Shown: positions 55,341 to 63,917 of the stretch, piece after piece
Layout: each line of letters opens with the position of its first letter
Numbering within the stretch: the first letter of the stretch is position 1
Assembly: GCA_937949555.1 (NCBI GenBank)
Contig: CALEDV010000027.1
Location: forward strand, 1 to 64,000
Length of the DNA stretch: 64,000 nucleotides
DNA from: an uncultured bacterium
Lineage (GTDB): Bacteria; Nitrospirota; Thermodesulfovibrionia; Thermodesulfovibrionales; Dissulfurispiraceae
Direction: 5' to 3'
Notes under the pieces: generated by a model
What the model was told of the DNA's origin: nothing
The model's database searches: none
The model's input: only the letters and a program-made list of their open reading frames with translations
Translations under genes and position numbers: made by a program

Positions 55341-55773
55341 AGATTAATAATACACAAAGCCAGAACAAGTATGCAAGACAAGCGCATAACCCAAATCCCG
55401 ATATATTAAATAGCGATAACCTCTATAAAAGGGATAAGAGGCAGATTTTCATCGATAAGATTTTTTCATCTACTAAATCACCTCTAAAAGATTACTCCTA
55501 AGATAAAAACCCCATCCTCTTACTTGAACCTGCCTATTTAGAATGCACTTCGCCCTATCTTTAAGACATCGGAGCCTTGCCTTCCCTGTAAAATTCCTTT
55601 TGCCAAAAGGTGAGATAATTGCAAGATTAGCAAGCGATAAGGGCAATAGGTTTTCATGTGACAAGCAATAGACCAGTAGGAGGAGGGTTTACTCCTACCC
55701 CTTTTTGTTGAAATGACCTCAGATCATGCAGGGTTAAGATTATTATGGGTAAACCCATAGGATGCCCCTACTA
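55341..55773. other. Intergenic stretch without a supported gene
   Basis: About 430 bp between the divergent tatA and cytochrome genes. It contains frames up to ~60 codons on the minus strand and a 42-codon ATG frame on the plus strand near 55542, none with a ribosome-binding site or recognisable family. A palindrome ATGGGT-AA-ACCCAT lies near 55745. A REP copy follows. Confidence 0.45.
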
Positions 55774-55796
55774 ATATTTCAAGACCTGACCCCCAT
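55774..55796. repeat. Single REP copy
   Basis: ATATTTCAAGACCTGACCCC followed by CAT matches the ends of the transposase element at 60671-61604, in the orientation of its right end. No inverted partner is found within 200 bp on either side. It lies 9 bp before a consensus promoter for the cytochrome gene. Confidence 0.75.
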
Positions 55797-55805
55797 ATCT
55801 TGGCA

Positions 55806-55834
55806 TTGACAAAAAGGACGCAATCTAATATAAT
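55806..55834 (+). promoter_or_regulatory. Perfect consensus sigma70 promoter
   Basis: TTGACA at 55806-55811 and TATAAT at 55829-55834 are exactly 17 bp apart. The start site would be near 55841, leaving a ~24-base leader with the AAGGAGGT ribosome-binding site for the cytochrome gene. This should be a strong housekeeping promoter. Confidence 0.8.
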
Positions 55835-55864
55835 GATATCCAATTTCAATAAAAGGAGGTGATA

Positions 55865-56308
55865 ATGGTGAAGGTGGTGCTCTCAATGGTTGTAATAGTC
55901 TTGCTGAGCAGCTCTGTTGGGGCAGAGGAGATAACCTACAGAAAACACATTAAGCCCCTATTTGATGCTAAGTGTGTATCCTGTCATGGAAAGGATGCAG
56001 CCCCTGAGTACTATGCCTTTAAAGAGGAGAAGGACAAGTGGATGTCAAAAGGACAGGGCATGAGGATGGATACCTACAGTCATCTGGTGTTTTATACGGC
56101 CTGGCCAGATACTGGGGCGCTTATGAGAAGGCTTGATGATGGCAAGACAACCGGTAATGCAGGCAACATGTATCAGTACCTGGGTTCTACCGAAGAGGAG
56201 AGACAGAGCAATCTCAAGATCTTTAAGGATTGGGTAGGTAACTGGACTCCGAAGAGGTGGAAGGAGATCACAAAAGAAGACATGGACCGCATAAAGGTCA
56301 AATATTAA
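55865..56308 (+). CDS. Monoheme c-type cytochrome
   Basis: The ATG at 55865 lies 5 bases after GGAGG; a GTG at 55859 within the ribosome-binding site is less likely. The 147-residue protein has a signal peptide (VVLSMVVIVLLSSSVGA) and one heme-binding motif CVSCH (about residue 37) preceded by HIKPLFDAK, the pattern of periplasmic cytochrome c proteins with planctomycete-like C motifs. A methionine ligand is not clear; candidates lie in the MSKGQGMRMDTY stretch. It probably carries electrons in the periplasm. A terminator follows, so it is monocistronic. Confidence 0.88.
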   Translation: MVKVVLSMVVIVLLSSSVGAEEITYRKHIKPLFDAKCVSCHGKDAAPEYYAFKEEKDKWMSKGQGMRMDTYSHLVFYTAWPDTGALMRRLDDGKTTGNAGNMYQYLGSTEEERQSNLKIFKDWVGNWTPKRWKEITKEDMDRIKVKY

Positions 56309-56314
56309 TTTCTC

Positions 56315-56347
56315 AAAAGGGAGGGGTATTTACCTTGCCCTTTTTTT
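56315..56347 (+). terminator. Terminator after cytochrome gene
   Basis: AAAAGGG and CCCTTTT form the main stem with an inner AGG/CCT part and are followed by a run of seven T residues. It ends the cytochrome transcript. Confidence 0.75.
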
Positions 56348-56496
56348 AGGTAGAAATTGAAACTTAATATCATTATCTTTAAAGTTTGTATTTTCAAGGG
56401 GTACATTTTCTTGTTAGCCGGGATGGACAGACCTCAGAGGAAGGTTAATGGGCCAAAGGATCAGCAATGCAAGAGGATGAGAGGTCTTAGCTCGTT

Positions 56497-56691
56497 ATGA
56501 GAGAGATAAGATGCAAAAGATGTCACCGCCTTTTGATGAAGGGTACAGTGATTGTAGTTGAGATTAAATGCCCTAAATGTGGATGCATACAGAATATCAA
56601 AAGGACTGAGCCTGCTTCAGGGGCGCTGCAAGCGCCTACACTTGTAGAGGATCCCGAATCCCTTACACATAATAACCGCAAAGGAGGGTAA
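56497..56691 (+). CDS. Com-like zinc-ribbon protein
   Basis: A 64-residue protein whose first half, MREIRCKRCHRLLMKG then IKCPKCGCIQNIKR, has the two CxxC pairs and surrounding pattern of the Com family, known from phage Mu where Com is a zinc-finger translational activator of mom. The tail is unique. It stands alone between a cytochrome and a beta-barrel gene; no mom-like gene is visible. It ends 4 bp before the next gene, so it may be coupled to the beta-barrel gene. Confidence 0.75.
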   Translation: MREIRCKRCHRLLMKGTVIVVEIKCPKCGCIQNIKRTEPASGALQAPTLVEDPESLTHNNRKGG

Positions 56692-56695
56692 CTGG

Positions 56696-57499
56696 ATGAT
56701 GTTTAAAGGCTTAAATTTGAGGATCAATGTAGTTTTAGCTATTTTGTTTTTCAGTTTTGGTTTTCTTTGTGACACCGCTTTTGCTATTCACCCATTAATT
56801 ACTGATGACACAGGCACACAGGGTAAAGGTAAGGCTCAGATTGAATTGAACGCAGAGTTTCCATATGACAGGGAGGATGAAGATGGTGTTAAGGTTAAAA
56901 AGACAGGTGCAGAAATAACCGCACTAGTTTCATACGGATTATGGGACAATGCGGATTTAGTACTTGCACTGCCTTACAAAAGGCATAAAGAGACGGAAGA
57001 TGGGATTAAGCGGTCTGATGAAAAAGGACCTTCAGATCTATCAATAGAGCTGAAATGGAGGTTTTATCAGACAGAAGATAACTGGAGTTTTGCCTTTAAA
57101 CCAATGCTCACATTGCCTACAGGCGATTATGAAAAGGGGCTTGGCGCCGGGAAGGTCACTGGTGGCCTGTTCCTGATCTCCACAACAAAAAAAGACCCCT
57201 TTTTCTTTCACTTCAATCTCGGCTATGTTTACAACAACAATAGGATTGATGAATTAAAGCACCTCTGGCACATCTCAGCCGCCGCAGAGTTAGAGTTAAA
57301 GAACGACCTTAAGATTGTAGGCAACCTGGGTTTACAGAAAAATCCAGAGAGGTCGTCGGATAATACCCTTGCTTTCGCCATAGGAGGGCTTATATATGCC
57401 ATCTCTGAAAGTATCGATATAGACTTTGGTATAAAGACAGGGCTCACCAAGAGCGCAACTGATCTTGCAGTACTTACAGGCATAACAATGAGGTTTTAG
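56696..57499 (+). CDS. Outer-membrane beta-barrel protein (phenol MetA-degradation/transporter-like)
   Basis: A 267-residue protein with a signal peptide ending near AFA (~residue 31) and a beginning HPLITDDTGTQGKGKAQIEL typical of the PF13557-like barrel group found near metal or aromatic uptake genes. Alternating strands follow and the protein ends in phenylalanine (TGITMRF), the usual outer-membrane insertion signal. GGAGGG stands 8 bases before the ATG. It lies upstream of feoB, with a 195-bp spacer. The transported substrate is not known. Confidence 0.78.
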   Translation: MMFKGLNLRINVVLAILFFSFGFLCDTAFAIHPLITDDTGTQGKGKAQIELNAEFPYDREDEDGVKVKKTGAEITALVSYGLWDNADLVLALPYKRHKETEDGIKRSDEKGPSDLSIELKWRFYQTEDNWSFAFKPMLTLPTGDYEKGLGAGKVTGGLFLISTTKKDPFFFHFNLGYVYNNNRIDELKHLWHISAAAELELKNDLKIVGNLGLQKNPERSSDNTLAFAIGGLIYAISESIDIDFGIKTGLTKSATDLAVLTGITMRF

Positions 57500-57583
57500 T
57501 GATGTACCATCTTTCATTGCACTATCAGGGACACCCAGAGGTGGGCTTATAATTCAAATAAGGATACCTATTGATACTGTAAC

Positions 57584-57628
57584 CCTCTTCAGAGGTGCCC
57601 CCGGTAGATAGTTAGAGGGAAAGCTCTA
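57584..57628 (+). promoter_or_regulatory. Hairpin-rich leader upstream of feoB
   Basis: CCTCT-TC-AGAGG (57584-57595) and TAGAG-GGAAAG-CTCTA (57613-57628) are two small stems between the barrel gene and feoB. I match them to no known riboswitch. They could be part of an attenuator or the 3' end of the barrel transcript. Confidence 0.3.
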
Positions 57629-57694
57629 CAAACCCATGAATGTCGCGAGCAACGTTACTTAATAACAGAAAAATCCTAAAGGGAGGTTTGTTTC

Positions 57695-59920
57695 ATGTCA
57701 ATTTTTAAAAAGAAAAAGACCTGTAATGTACAGGGTTCCGATCCAAATTCCTGCATAAAGACTGTTGCCTTGGTAGGTAGCCCTAATGTAGGCAAGAGCG
57801 TATTGTTTAATGCCCTAACAGGATCCTATGTTACCGTATCCAATTATCCAGGCACATCGGTAGATGTGACAAGGGGGAGGGCTCAGATTAATAGAGAGAC
57901 CTATGAGATCATAGACACCCCAGGCATGTATTCATTAATGCCCATCACCGAAGAAGAGCGGGTTGCAAGGACAATACTGCTTAGAGAGTCACCGAATGTG
58001 GTCATCCACGTGGTTGATGCAAGACTCCTGGAGCGTATGCTCCCTATGACTATCCAGCTTATTGAGGCCAACCTGCCTCTGATACTTGTGCTGAATATCA
58101 TTGATGAGACCGAGAGATTAGGTATAAAAATAGATACAGCCTTACTTAGAAAGAGGCTTGGGATACCTGTAATAGAGGCTGCTAGTGTAAAAAAAAGGGG
58201 GATCGAAGAGATAAAGGCTGCTATTGAATATGTGTCTAACAATAGCACCTTTTACAATTCAGATATAGGACAGCCTATCTCATCCATTGCCTCGAGGTTA
58301 AAGGGGTCTTACAATCTGCTGCCTAAGATTACTATTGCCAAACTCCTTGTGCAGGGAGACAAGAAGATCCATGAGTTAGTTAAAAATAGGGAGGGGGCTG
58401 GTTATAACCAGATAATAGAGGCCATAAATGATGAAATCCACCAGGGCAGGTCTCCATCTCCAATGTACCTACACAACAGTTCCATAAGCCTCAATTACAG
58501 CGCAGGGATTGAAAAGGACATCCAGTCCATTGCAGCGATGTTAAGGGGAGATTACAGGCTCTCAAAGAAGACCATTGCCACACTACTTATGCAAGGGGAC
58601 AAAGAGATAACAGAGTTGGTTATGCATCAGGAGGCAGAACGATACGATCAAATATCCAGGTTAGTTAAAGACAAGATCTACGAAAGGAGAGGTTCTTTTA
58701 ATCTGTCTCTCTCTATTGAACGAAAAAACATGGTGTCTGAGATAATGAGAGATGTATTTAAGGTGCCTGATGATAGGAAACAGACCTTTTCTGATAGGCT
58801 ATCGAGGTGGTGTGTGAATCCCCTTACAGGCATACCCCTTTTACTTATTGTCTTGTACTTTGGGTTGTATCAGTTTGTTGGTGTCTTTGGCGCTGGCACC
58901 GTTGTGGATTTCGTTGAGGAAGGTTTTTTTGAGGAACTATTTAATCCATGGATTACTGAGTTAGTTACAGGCCTCATCTCCTGGGAGCTTTTTCAAGAAT
59001 TGATTATAGGAGAATACGGTGTAGCAACCTTAGGTCTGCGCTATGCAGTAGGCATCATACTCCCTATTGTAGGGACATTTTTTCTATTCTTTGCTATCCT
59101 TGAAGATAGTGGTTATCTGCCAAGGCTTGCGTTAATGGTGGATCTGATATTTAAACGTTTAGGACTGTCGGGCCGAGCTGTAATCCCAATAGTTTTAGGG
59201 CTCGGATGTGATACTATGGCTACAATGGTAACAAGGACCCTTGAGACTTCAAGGGAGCGGATCATCGCTACAGTCTTGCTGGCCCTCGCTATACCTTGTT
59301 CTGCCCAAATGGGGGTTATTCTTGGGTTGTTATCACAGACGCAATGGGGCCTTATTGTCTGGGGAGGCACCATAGCCCTATTATTTGTGATGGTTGGCAC
59401 TGTTTCAGCAAAGATACTGCCTGGCAACAAGCCTATATTTTATATGGAGCTACCACCCATGAGGATACCACAGTTATCAAATGTCTTGACAAAGACTTAC
59501 AGCAAGATGAAGTGGTATTTCTTTGAGATATTACCTCTATTTTTGTTGATCTCTGTCATACTTTGGTTTGGCAAGATAACGAACCTATTAGATAGGCTGG
59601 TAGAATGGGTCAGTCCATTGATGTCCTTGATTGGCTTACCCAGAGAGGCAGCAGTGGCCTTCATCTTTGGTTTTTTCAGAAGGGATTACGGGGCAGCGGG
59701 TCTGTTTGACCTACAAACCAATGGTCTTCTGGATCCTAAACAACTTGTAGTGGCAGCAGTTACCTTGACGCTCTTTATACCCTGCGTTGCCCAATTTTTA
59801 GTAATGAGGAAAGAGCGTGGCTTGAAAACCGCGATGTTGATAGTGCTTTTTGTAAGCACCATAGCCTTAATGAGCGGCTTTCTGCTCAATAAAATACTCA
59901 CATTGGTCGACATAGTATAG
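57695..59920 (+). CDS. feoB: Ferrous iron transporter FeoB with duplicated linker region
   Basis: A 741-residue inner-membrane protein for Fe(II) uptake. The N-terminal G domain has G1 VGSPNVGKSVLF, G2 SNYPGTSVDV, G3 IDTPGMYSLMP and G4 LNIIDETE. The linker after the G domain (~200-330) contains a ~48-residue unit twice: LKGSYNLLPKITIAKLLVQG and LRGDYRLSKKTIATLLMQGD, each followed by a similar helix. Then come the Gate/nucleoside-recognition membrane parts (VLGLGCDTMATMVTRTLETS, IPCSAQMGVILGLL, FGFFRRDYGAAGLFDL). GGGAGG precedes the ATG. A DtxR-FeoA fusion follows. Confidence 0.94.
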   Translation: MSIFKKKKTCNVQGSDPNSCIKTVALVGSPNVGKSVLFNALTGSYVTVSNYPGTSVDVTRGRAQINRETYEIIDTPGMYSLMPITEEERVARTILLRESPNVVIHVVDARLLERMLPMTIQLIEANLPLILVLNIIDETERLGIKIDTALLRKRLGIPVIEAASVKKRGIEEIKAAIEYVSNNSTFYNSDIGQPISSIASRLKGSYNLLPKITIAKLLVQGDKKIHELVKNREGAGYNQIIEAINDEIHQGRSPSPMYLHNSSISLNYSAGIEKDIQSIAAMLRGDYRLSKKTIATLLMQGDKEITELVMHQEAERYDQISRLVKDKIYERRGSFNLSLSIERKNMVSEIMRDVFKVPDDRKQTFSDRLSRWCVNPLTGIPLLLIVLYFGLYQFVGVFGAGTVVDFVEEGFFEELFNPWITELVTGLISWELFQELIIGEYGVATLGLRYAVGIILPIVGTFFLFFAILEDSGYLPRLALMVDLIFKRLGLSGRAVIPIVLGLGCDTMATMVTRTLETSRERIIATVLLALAIPCSAQMGVILGLLSQTQWGLIVWGGTIALLFVMVGTVSAKILPGNKPIFYMELPPMRIPQLSNVLTKTYSKMKWYFFEILPLFLLISVILWFGKITNLLDRLVEWVSPLMSLIGLPREAAVAFIFGFFRRDYGAAGLFDLQTNGLLDPKQLVVAAVTLTLFIPCVAQFLVMRKERGLKTAMLIVLFVSTIALMSGFLLNKILTLVDIV

Positions 59921-59931
59921 CCTCTTTGCAA

Positions 59932-59955
59932 TAACAAGTGTATGCCCTTGTTTTT
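59932..59955 (+). terminator. Possible terminator or attenuator after feoB
   Basis: AACAAG and CTTGTT form a 6-bp stem followed by a short T run (TTT after the stem). It is moderate in strength and lies 67 bp before the DtxR-FeoA start, so some read-through is likely. Confidence 0.4.
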
Positions 59956-60022
59956 ACAGGGCTGACTGATCAATAGAGGAGGTTCGTTATTTAACCAAAA
60001 TCATTAAAAAGGAGAGATGGGT

Positions 60023-60688
60023 ATGAAACTTACAGATAAGGCAGAAGATATACTTGAGGCCCTTTGGTTTGCTGATGAAGAGGGGAGGGATATAGTATCT
60101 TATGAGGACATCCAGACAGACCCAAATGACGGTGTCGTTCAGAGCCTCCTTAACGAGGGGCTGATCGAGATCAAACCTGAAGGCCTGTGTTTTACAATCC
60201 AGGGCAAGATTGAGGGCAGACAGGTTATCAGGAGGCATAGATTGGCCGAGCTACTGATGAGGGATGTGTTAGACATATGGGATGACAGTCAAGAGGAGTG
60301 GGTTTGTAGGTTTGAACATCTACTTAAAGAGGGTGTGGATACAAAGATATGCACCTTGCTCAATCACCCCACAACCTGTCCCCATGGCAAGCCTATCCCG
60401 CCCGGCTCTTGCTGCGAACATGCTAAAGACTCTGGTGTCTACAATGTTCTGCCCCTTACCGAATTAAAGTCAGAAGACTCAGGACGTATTGCATACATTA
60501 AGACGAAGGAGCCCGAGAAGATGAATAAGCTCATGGCAATGGGTGTACTGCCAGGCAATGATATTATGCTGATGCAGAGATTCCCTGCCTATATATTCAG
60601 GATCGGATACTCTGAATTTGCTATTGATGCATCTATGGCAGAGGAGATCTATGTAAGGAGGATAAAGAGAATGGGGGTCAGGTCTTGA
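60023..60688 (+). CDS. DtxR-family metalloregulator with FeoA/SH3 domain
   Basis: The second ATG (60023) is preferred since GGAG lies 9 bases upstream; the ATG at 60017 is too close. The 221-residue protein has a winged helix (~1-65), a DtxR dimerisation and metal-binding part (RRHRLAELLMRDVLD, VCRFEHLL and LNHPTTCPHGKPIPPG), and a C-terminal FeoA-type SH3 fold (MGVLPGNDIMLMQ). It should repress in response to Fe(II) or Mn(II) and may control feoB upstream. Its last codons and stop are supplied by the left REP of the transposase element. Confidence 0.88.
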   Translation: MKLTDKAEDILEALWFADEEGRDIVSYEDIQTDPNDGVVQSLLNEGLIEIKPEGLCFTIQGKIEGRQVIRRHRLAELLMRDVLDIWDDSQEEWVCRFEHLLKEGVDTKICTLLNHPTTCPHGKPIPPGSCCEHAKDSGVYNVLPLTELKSEDSGRIAYIKTKEPEKMNKLMAMGVLPGNDIMLMQRFPAYIFRIGYSEFAIDASMAEEIYVRRIKRMGVRS

Positions 60689-61604
60689 AATATAATGTAA
60701 AATTCTGTTATGGTTAACCTAAATGGCAAGACCATTAAGGATAGAATATATTGGGGCACTATATCATGTAACCTCTCGAGGCAATGCCAAGGGCTCTATT
60801 TTCATAGACGATGGGGACAGGGATAAATTTTTAAAGATATTAAGCTCTGTTGTAAAAAAGCATGAGTGGTTATGTCACGGATACTGTTTGATGGACAACC
60901 ATTATCATTTGTTAATTGAGACCCCAAAGGCAAATCTCTCTAAAGGGATGAGACAGTTAAATGGTGTTTATACGCAAACATTTAACAGGATACACGATAG
61001 AGTGGGTCATATATTTCAGGGAAGATACAAAGCCATATTAGTGGAGAAGGATGGTTATTTACTGGAACTATGTCGGTATATAGTATTGAACCCTGTAAGG
61101 GCAGGGATTGTTAAGGAGCCAGAAGATTGGAGATGGAGCAGCTATCTTAGCACAGCGGGCATTGAGGGTGTGCCTGAGTATTTAACAGTTGACTGGATAC
61201 TTGGCCAATTTGGAGGTATATGCAAAGAGGCACAGGAAGGTTATAGGGCTTTTGTAAGGGCTGGGTTTGTAGAAGGGAGTCCATGGAAGAATCTGAGGGG
61301 GCAGATCCTGCTTGGCAGTGAAGGATTTACTGAAAAGTTCAGGGAGTTATTATCAAAGAGAGAAAAGACAAAAGAGATACCAAAGGCACAAAGGTATATA
61401 GGCAGACAGAATATAGATGAAATACTTAACAAAGAGGGAATGAAGGACAGGGAGATAAGGAATAGACAAATATATGAGGCAATAGTATTATACGGATATA
61501 CACAAAAGGAGGTTGCAGAATATCTCGGGCTACATTACACAACAATAAGCAAGGCATTAAGGGAGGTTGAACTTAAAAACTGACATTTCAAGACCTGACC
61601 CCAT
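60671..61604. mobile_element. RAYT transposase gene bounded by inverted REPs
   Basis: ATGGGGGTCAGGTCTTGAAAT (60671-60691, 21 bp less one G to compare) is inverted as ATTTCAAGACCTGACCCCAT (61585-61604). Between them is only the transposase gene. Relatives of the same ends lie at 35611-35781 and 55774-55796. The left end overlaps the 3' codons of the DtxR-FeoA gene. A hairpin GCCGTT-AC-AACGGC (61605-61618) follows at once on the right. Confidence 0.85.
60723..61583 (+). CDS. REP-associated tyrosine transposase (Y1/TnpA_REP)
   Basis: A 286-residue protein starting MARPLRIEYIGALYHVTSRG, the usual RAYT beginning. The HUH motif is DNHYHLLIETP (~57-67) and the catalytic tyrosine is probably in LCRYIVLNPVRAG (~117-129). 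Residues ~250-283 form a helix-turn-helix like the DnaA domain 4 (YTQKEVAEYLGLHYTTISKA), likely to bind the REP. These single-strand transposases cut and join REP hairpins. The frame is intact. No ribosome-binding site is obvious. Confidence 0.9.
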   Translation: MARPLRIEYIGALYHVTSRGNAKGSIFIDDGDRDKFLKILSSVVKKHEWLCHGYCLMDNHYHLLIETPKANLSKGMRQLNGVYTQTFNRIHDRVGHIFQGRYKAILVEKDGYLLELCRYIVLNPVRAGIVKEPEDWRWSSYLSTAGIEGVPEYLTVDWILGQFGGICKEAQEGYRAFVRAGFVEGSPWKNLRGQILLGSEGFTEKFRELLSKREKTKEIPKAQRYIGRQNIDEILNKEGMKDREIRNRQIYEAIVLYGYTQKEVAEYLGLHYTTISKALREVELKN

Positions 61605-61653
61605 GCCGTTACAACGGCCTTAATTAAACAATAAAAAATAAGGAGGATAAGGG

Positions 61654-63624
61654 ATGTCACAAGAGGGAATCAGTGTATTAATGGATGAGAAGCGAACCTT
61701 TGCCCCCGACAAAGAGTTCAGCGCCAAGGCTCATATTAAGAGCATGGAGGAGTATGAAAGGATTTACAAGAGGTCAGTGGAAGATCCTGAGGGTTTCTGG
61801 GCTGATATGGCTGAGAGCATGCTTGTCTGGGACAAGAAATGGAACAAGGTGCTTGAATACAATTTCCAGAAACCAGAGATAAAGTGGTTTATTGGGGGAA
61901 AACTCAATGTGTCTTTTAATTGCCTTGATCGCTATGTTAATACCCAGACTCGCAACAAGGCAGCCTTGATATGGGAAGCCGACGATGGTTCTTACAAAAC
62001 ATACACCTATCAGCAACTTTACTATGAAGTAAATAAATTTGCAAATGTATTGAAAAAACAAGGCATCAAAAAGGGAGACCGAGTAACCATATACCTACCT
62101 ATGATACCTGAGTTGCCAATATCAATGCTTGCCTGTGCAAGGATTGGGGCTATACATAGTGTAGTGTTTGGAGGATTCAGTTCACAGGCCCTCAGGGATA
62201 GGATTCAGGATTGCAAGGCAAAGCTCCTAATTACCTCTGATAGGGGCGTCAGAGGCGGTAGACAGGTGCCCCTTAAGACCAATGCCGATACAGCGCTACA
62301 AGAGTGTCCCACAGTAGAGAAGGTAGTGGTAGTTAAGAGGACAGACGGAGTTGATATGGAACCAAACAGGGATATATGGTGGCATGAGGCTATGGCAGAT
62401 CCCGACATATCAAATTATTGTGAACCCGAGGTTATGGACTCTGAGGACCCCCTTTTCATTCTATACACCTCAGGCTCCACAGGGAAACCTAAGGGCGTAC
62501 TGCACACCACAGCAGGCTACCTTTTATATGCAAAGATGACCTTTAAATGGATCTTTGATTATCATGATGAAGACATACATTTCTGCACCGCCGACTTAGG
62601 CTGGGTAACAGGGCATAGCTACATTCTCTATGGTCCCCTTTCAGCAGGAGCCACAAGCCTGATGTTTGAGGGCGTACCAACCTATCCAAACCCTGGAAGA
62701 TTCTGGGAAATTGTGGCTAAACACAAGGTAAACATCTTTTACACAGCACCAACTGCCATAAGGGCGCTTATGAGAGAGGGAGAAGCCTGGCCTGCAAAGC
62801 ATGACCTCTCCTCCTTAAGGGTGCTTGCCAGTGTTGGAGAACCTATCAATCCTGAGGCATGGATGTGGTATCACAAAAACATAGGCAAGGAAAGACTCCC
62901 AATCTGCGACACCTGGTGGCAGACTGAAACAGGAGGCATACTTATAACACCCCTACCAGGCGCAATGACGCTTAAGCCTGGCTCAGCGTGCAGACCCTTC
63001 CCAGGCATTGTCCCTGTGGTCTTAAAAGAAGATGGTTCTAAGGCAGGGGTCAATGAGGGTGGCTATCTTGTGATTGAAAAGCCTTGGCCCGGCATGTTGA
63101 GAGGCACTTATGGTGACCCTGAAAACAAACGCGTCAAGGAGGTCTATTTCTCGAGAGTGCCAGGGAAATACTTCACAGGCGACGGGGCAAGGATTGACGA
63201 GGATGGCGATTTTTGGCTTATGGGAAGAATAGACGATGTAATCAATGTCTCAGGGCATAGATTAGGCACAGCAGAGGTAGAATCAGCCCTCGTCAGTCAT
63301 GAGGCTGTAGCAGAGGCTGCAGTGGTTGGTTACCCCCACGACATCAAAGGAGAAGGCATTTATGTTTATGTAACCCTCAAGGAAGGACACCAGCCTTCGG
63401 AAGAACTCAAGAAGATCCTTGTCGGGCATGTAAGGTCTGTAATAGGTCCTATCGCAACTCCCGATAAGATGCAGTTTGCAGCAGGATTGCCCAAGACAAG
63501 AAGCGGTAAGATCATGAGGAGGATACTTAGGAAGATTGCAAGAGGTGATGTGGAAGAATTAGGCGATACAAGCACCTTAGCAGACCCTGCTGTGGTTGAA
63601 GAACTCTTAGAGGGGCGTCAATAA
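61654..63624 (+). CDS. acs: Acetyl-CoA synthetase (AMP-forming)
   Basis: A 656-residue adenylate-forming enzyme that converts acetate, ATP and CoA to acetyl-CoA. The P-loop is [19 protein letters not shown] (~270), the acetyl-CoA synthetase motif is [11 protein letters not shown], the hinge [16 protein letters not shown], and the catalytic lysine with its acetylation-type context is [18 protein letters not shown] near the C-terminus. GGAGG lies about 7 bases before the ATG. A long hairpin follows the stop. Confidence 0.97.
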   Translation: MSQEGISVLMDEKRTFAPDKEFSAKAHIKSMEEYERIYKRSVEDPEGFWADMAESMLVWDKKWNKVLEYNFQKPEIKWFIGGKLNVSFNCLDRYVNTQTRNKAALIWEADDGSYKTYTYQQLYYEVNKFANVLKKQGIKKGDRVTIYLPMIPELPISMLACARIGAIHSVVFGGFSSQALRDRIQDCKAKLLITSDRGVRGGRQVPLKTNADTALQECPTVEKVVVVKRTDGVDMEPNRDIWWHEAMADPDISNYCEPEVMDSEDPLFILYTSGSTGKPKGVLHTTAGYLLYAKMTFKWIFDYHDEDIHFCTADLGWVTGHSYILYGPLSAGATSLMFEGVPTYPNPGRFWEIVAKHKVNIFYTAPTAIRALMREGEAWPAKHDLSSLRVLASVGEPINPEAWMWYHKNIGKERLPICDTWWQTETGGILITPLPGAMTLKPGSACRPFPGIVPVVLKEDGSKAGVNEGGYLVIEKPWPGMLRGTYGDPENKRVKEVYFSRVPGKYFTGDGARIDEDGDFWLMGRIDDVINVSGHRLGTAEVESALVSHEAVAEAAVVGYPHDIKGEGIYVYVTLKEGHQPSEELKKILVGHVRSVIGPIATPDKMQFAAGLPKTRSGKIMRRILRKIARGDVEELGDTSTLADPAVVEELLEGRQ

Positions 63625-63644
63625 ACCGAGATTTAGTTCACAGG

Positions 63645-63686
63645 TTCTATTCGGGATATGCATAGCAAGGCATCTCCCGAATAGAA
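63645..63686. terminator. Long hairpin after acs
   Basis: TTCTATTCGGGA and TCCCGAATAGAA pair perfectly (12 bp), one mismatch follows, then ATGC/GCAT (4 bp) closes an 8-base loop. It lacks a plus-strand T run (A residues follow), so it may act as an mRNA 3' end stabiliser or as a terminator in combination with Rho. Confidence 0.55.
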
Positions 63687-63724
63687 AAAATAACCTGGAC
63701 TCTGCTAATATATCTATCCTTTAT

Positions 63725-63812
63725 GGAGGGGTGGCTGAGCGGTTGAAAGCGGCGGTCTTGAAAACCGTTGTAGGATTATATCCTACCGTGAGTTCGAATC
63801 TCACCCTCTCCG
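63725..63812 (+). tRNA. tRNA-Ser (TGA)
   Basis: A class II tRNA with a long variable arm (GTAGGAT...ATCCTAC), anticodon TGA in the loop of CGGTC-TTGAAAA-C, T arm GTGAG-TTCGAAT-CTCAC, acceptor GGAGGGG/CCTCTCC with one G-T pair, and discriminator G as in other tRNA-Ser. CCA is not encoded. Confidence 0.95.
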
Positions 63813-63917
63813 TTGTTTGTAGTGTTTTTGTTGCCCTTAGTGTAACTGAACTATTATTCTGCTAACCCCTGAATGCTCCTGTATCCTTATCTTTCAAAGG
63901 GACGGAAATAAAGGATA

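Noticed and set aside
55542-55670. 42-codon ATG frame in the tatA-cytochrome gap
   Set aside because: No ribosome-binding site, no recognisable family, and similar short frames occur by chance.
57584-57628. Known metal riboswitch before feoB
   Set aside because: Two small stems are visible but no conserved core of a NiCo, manganese or other described class could be matched.
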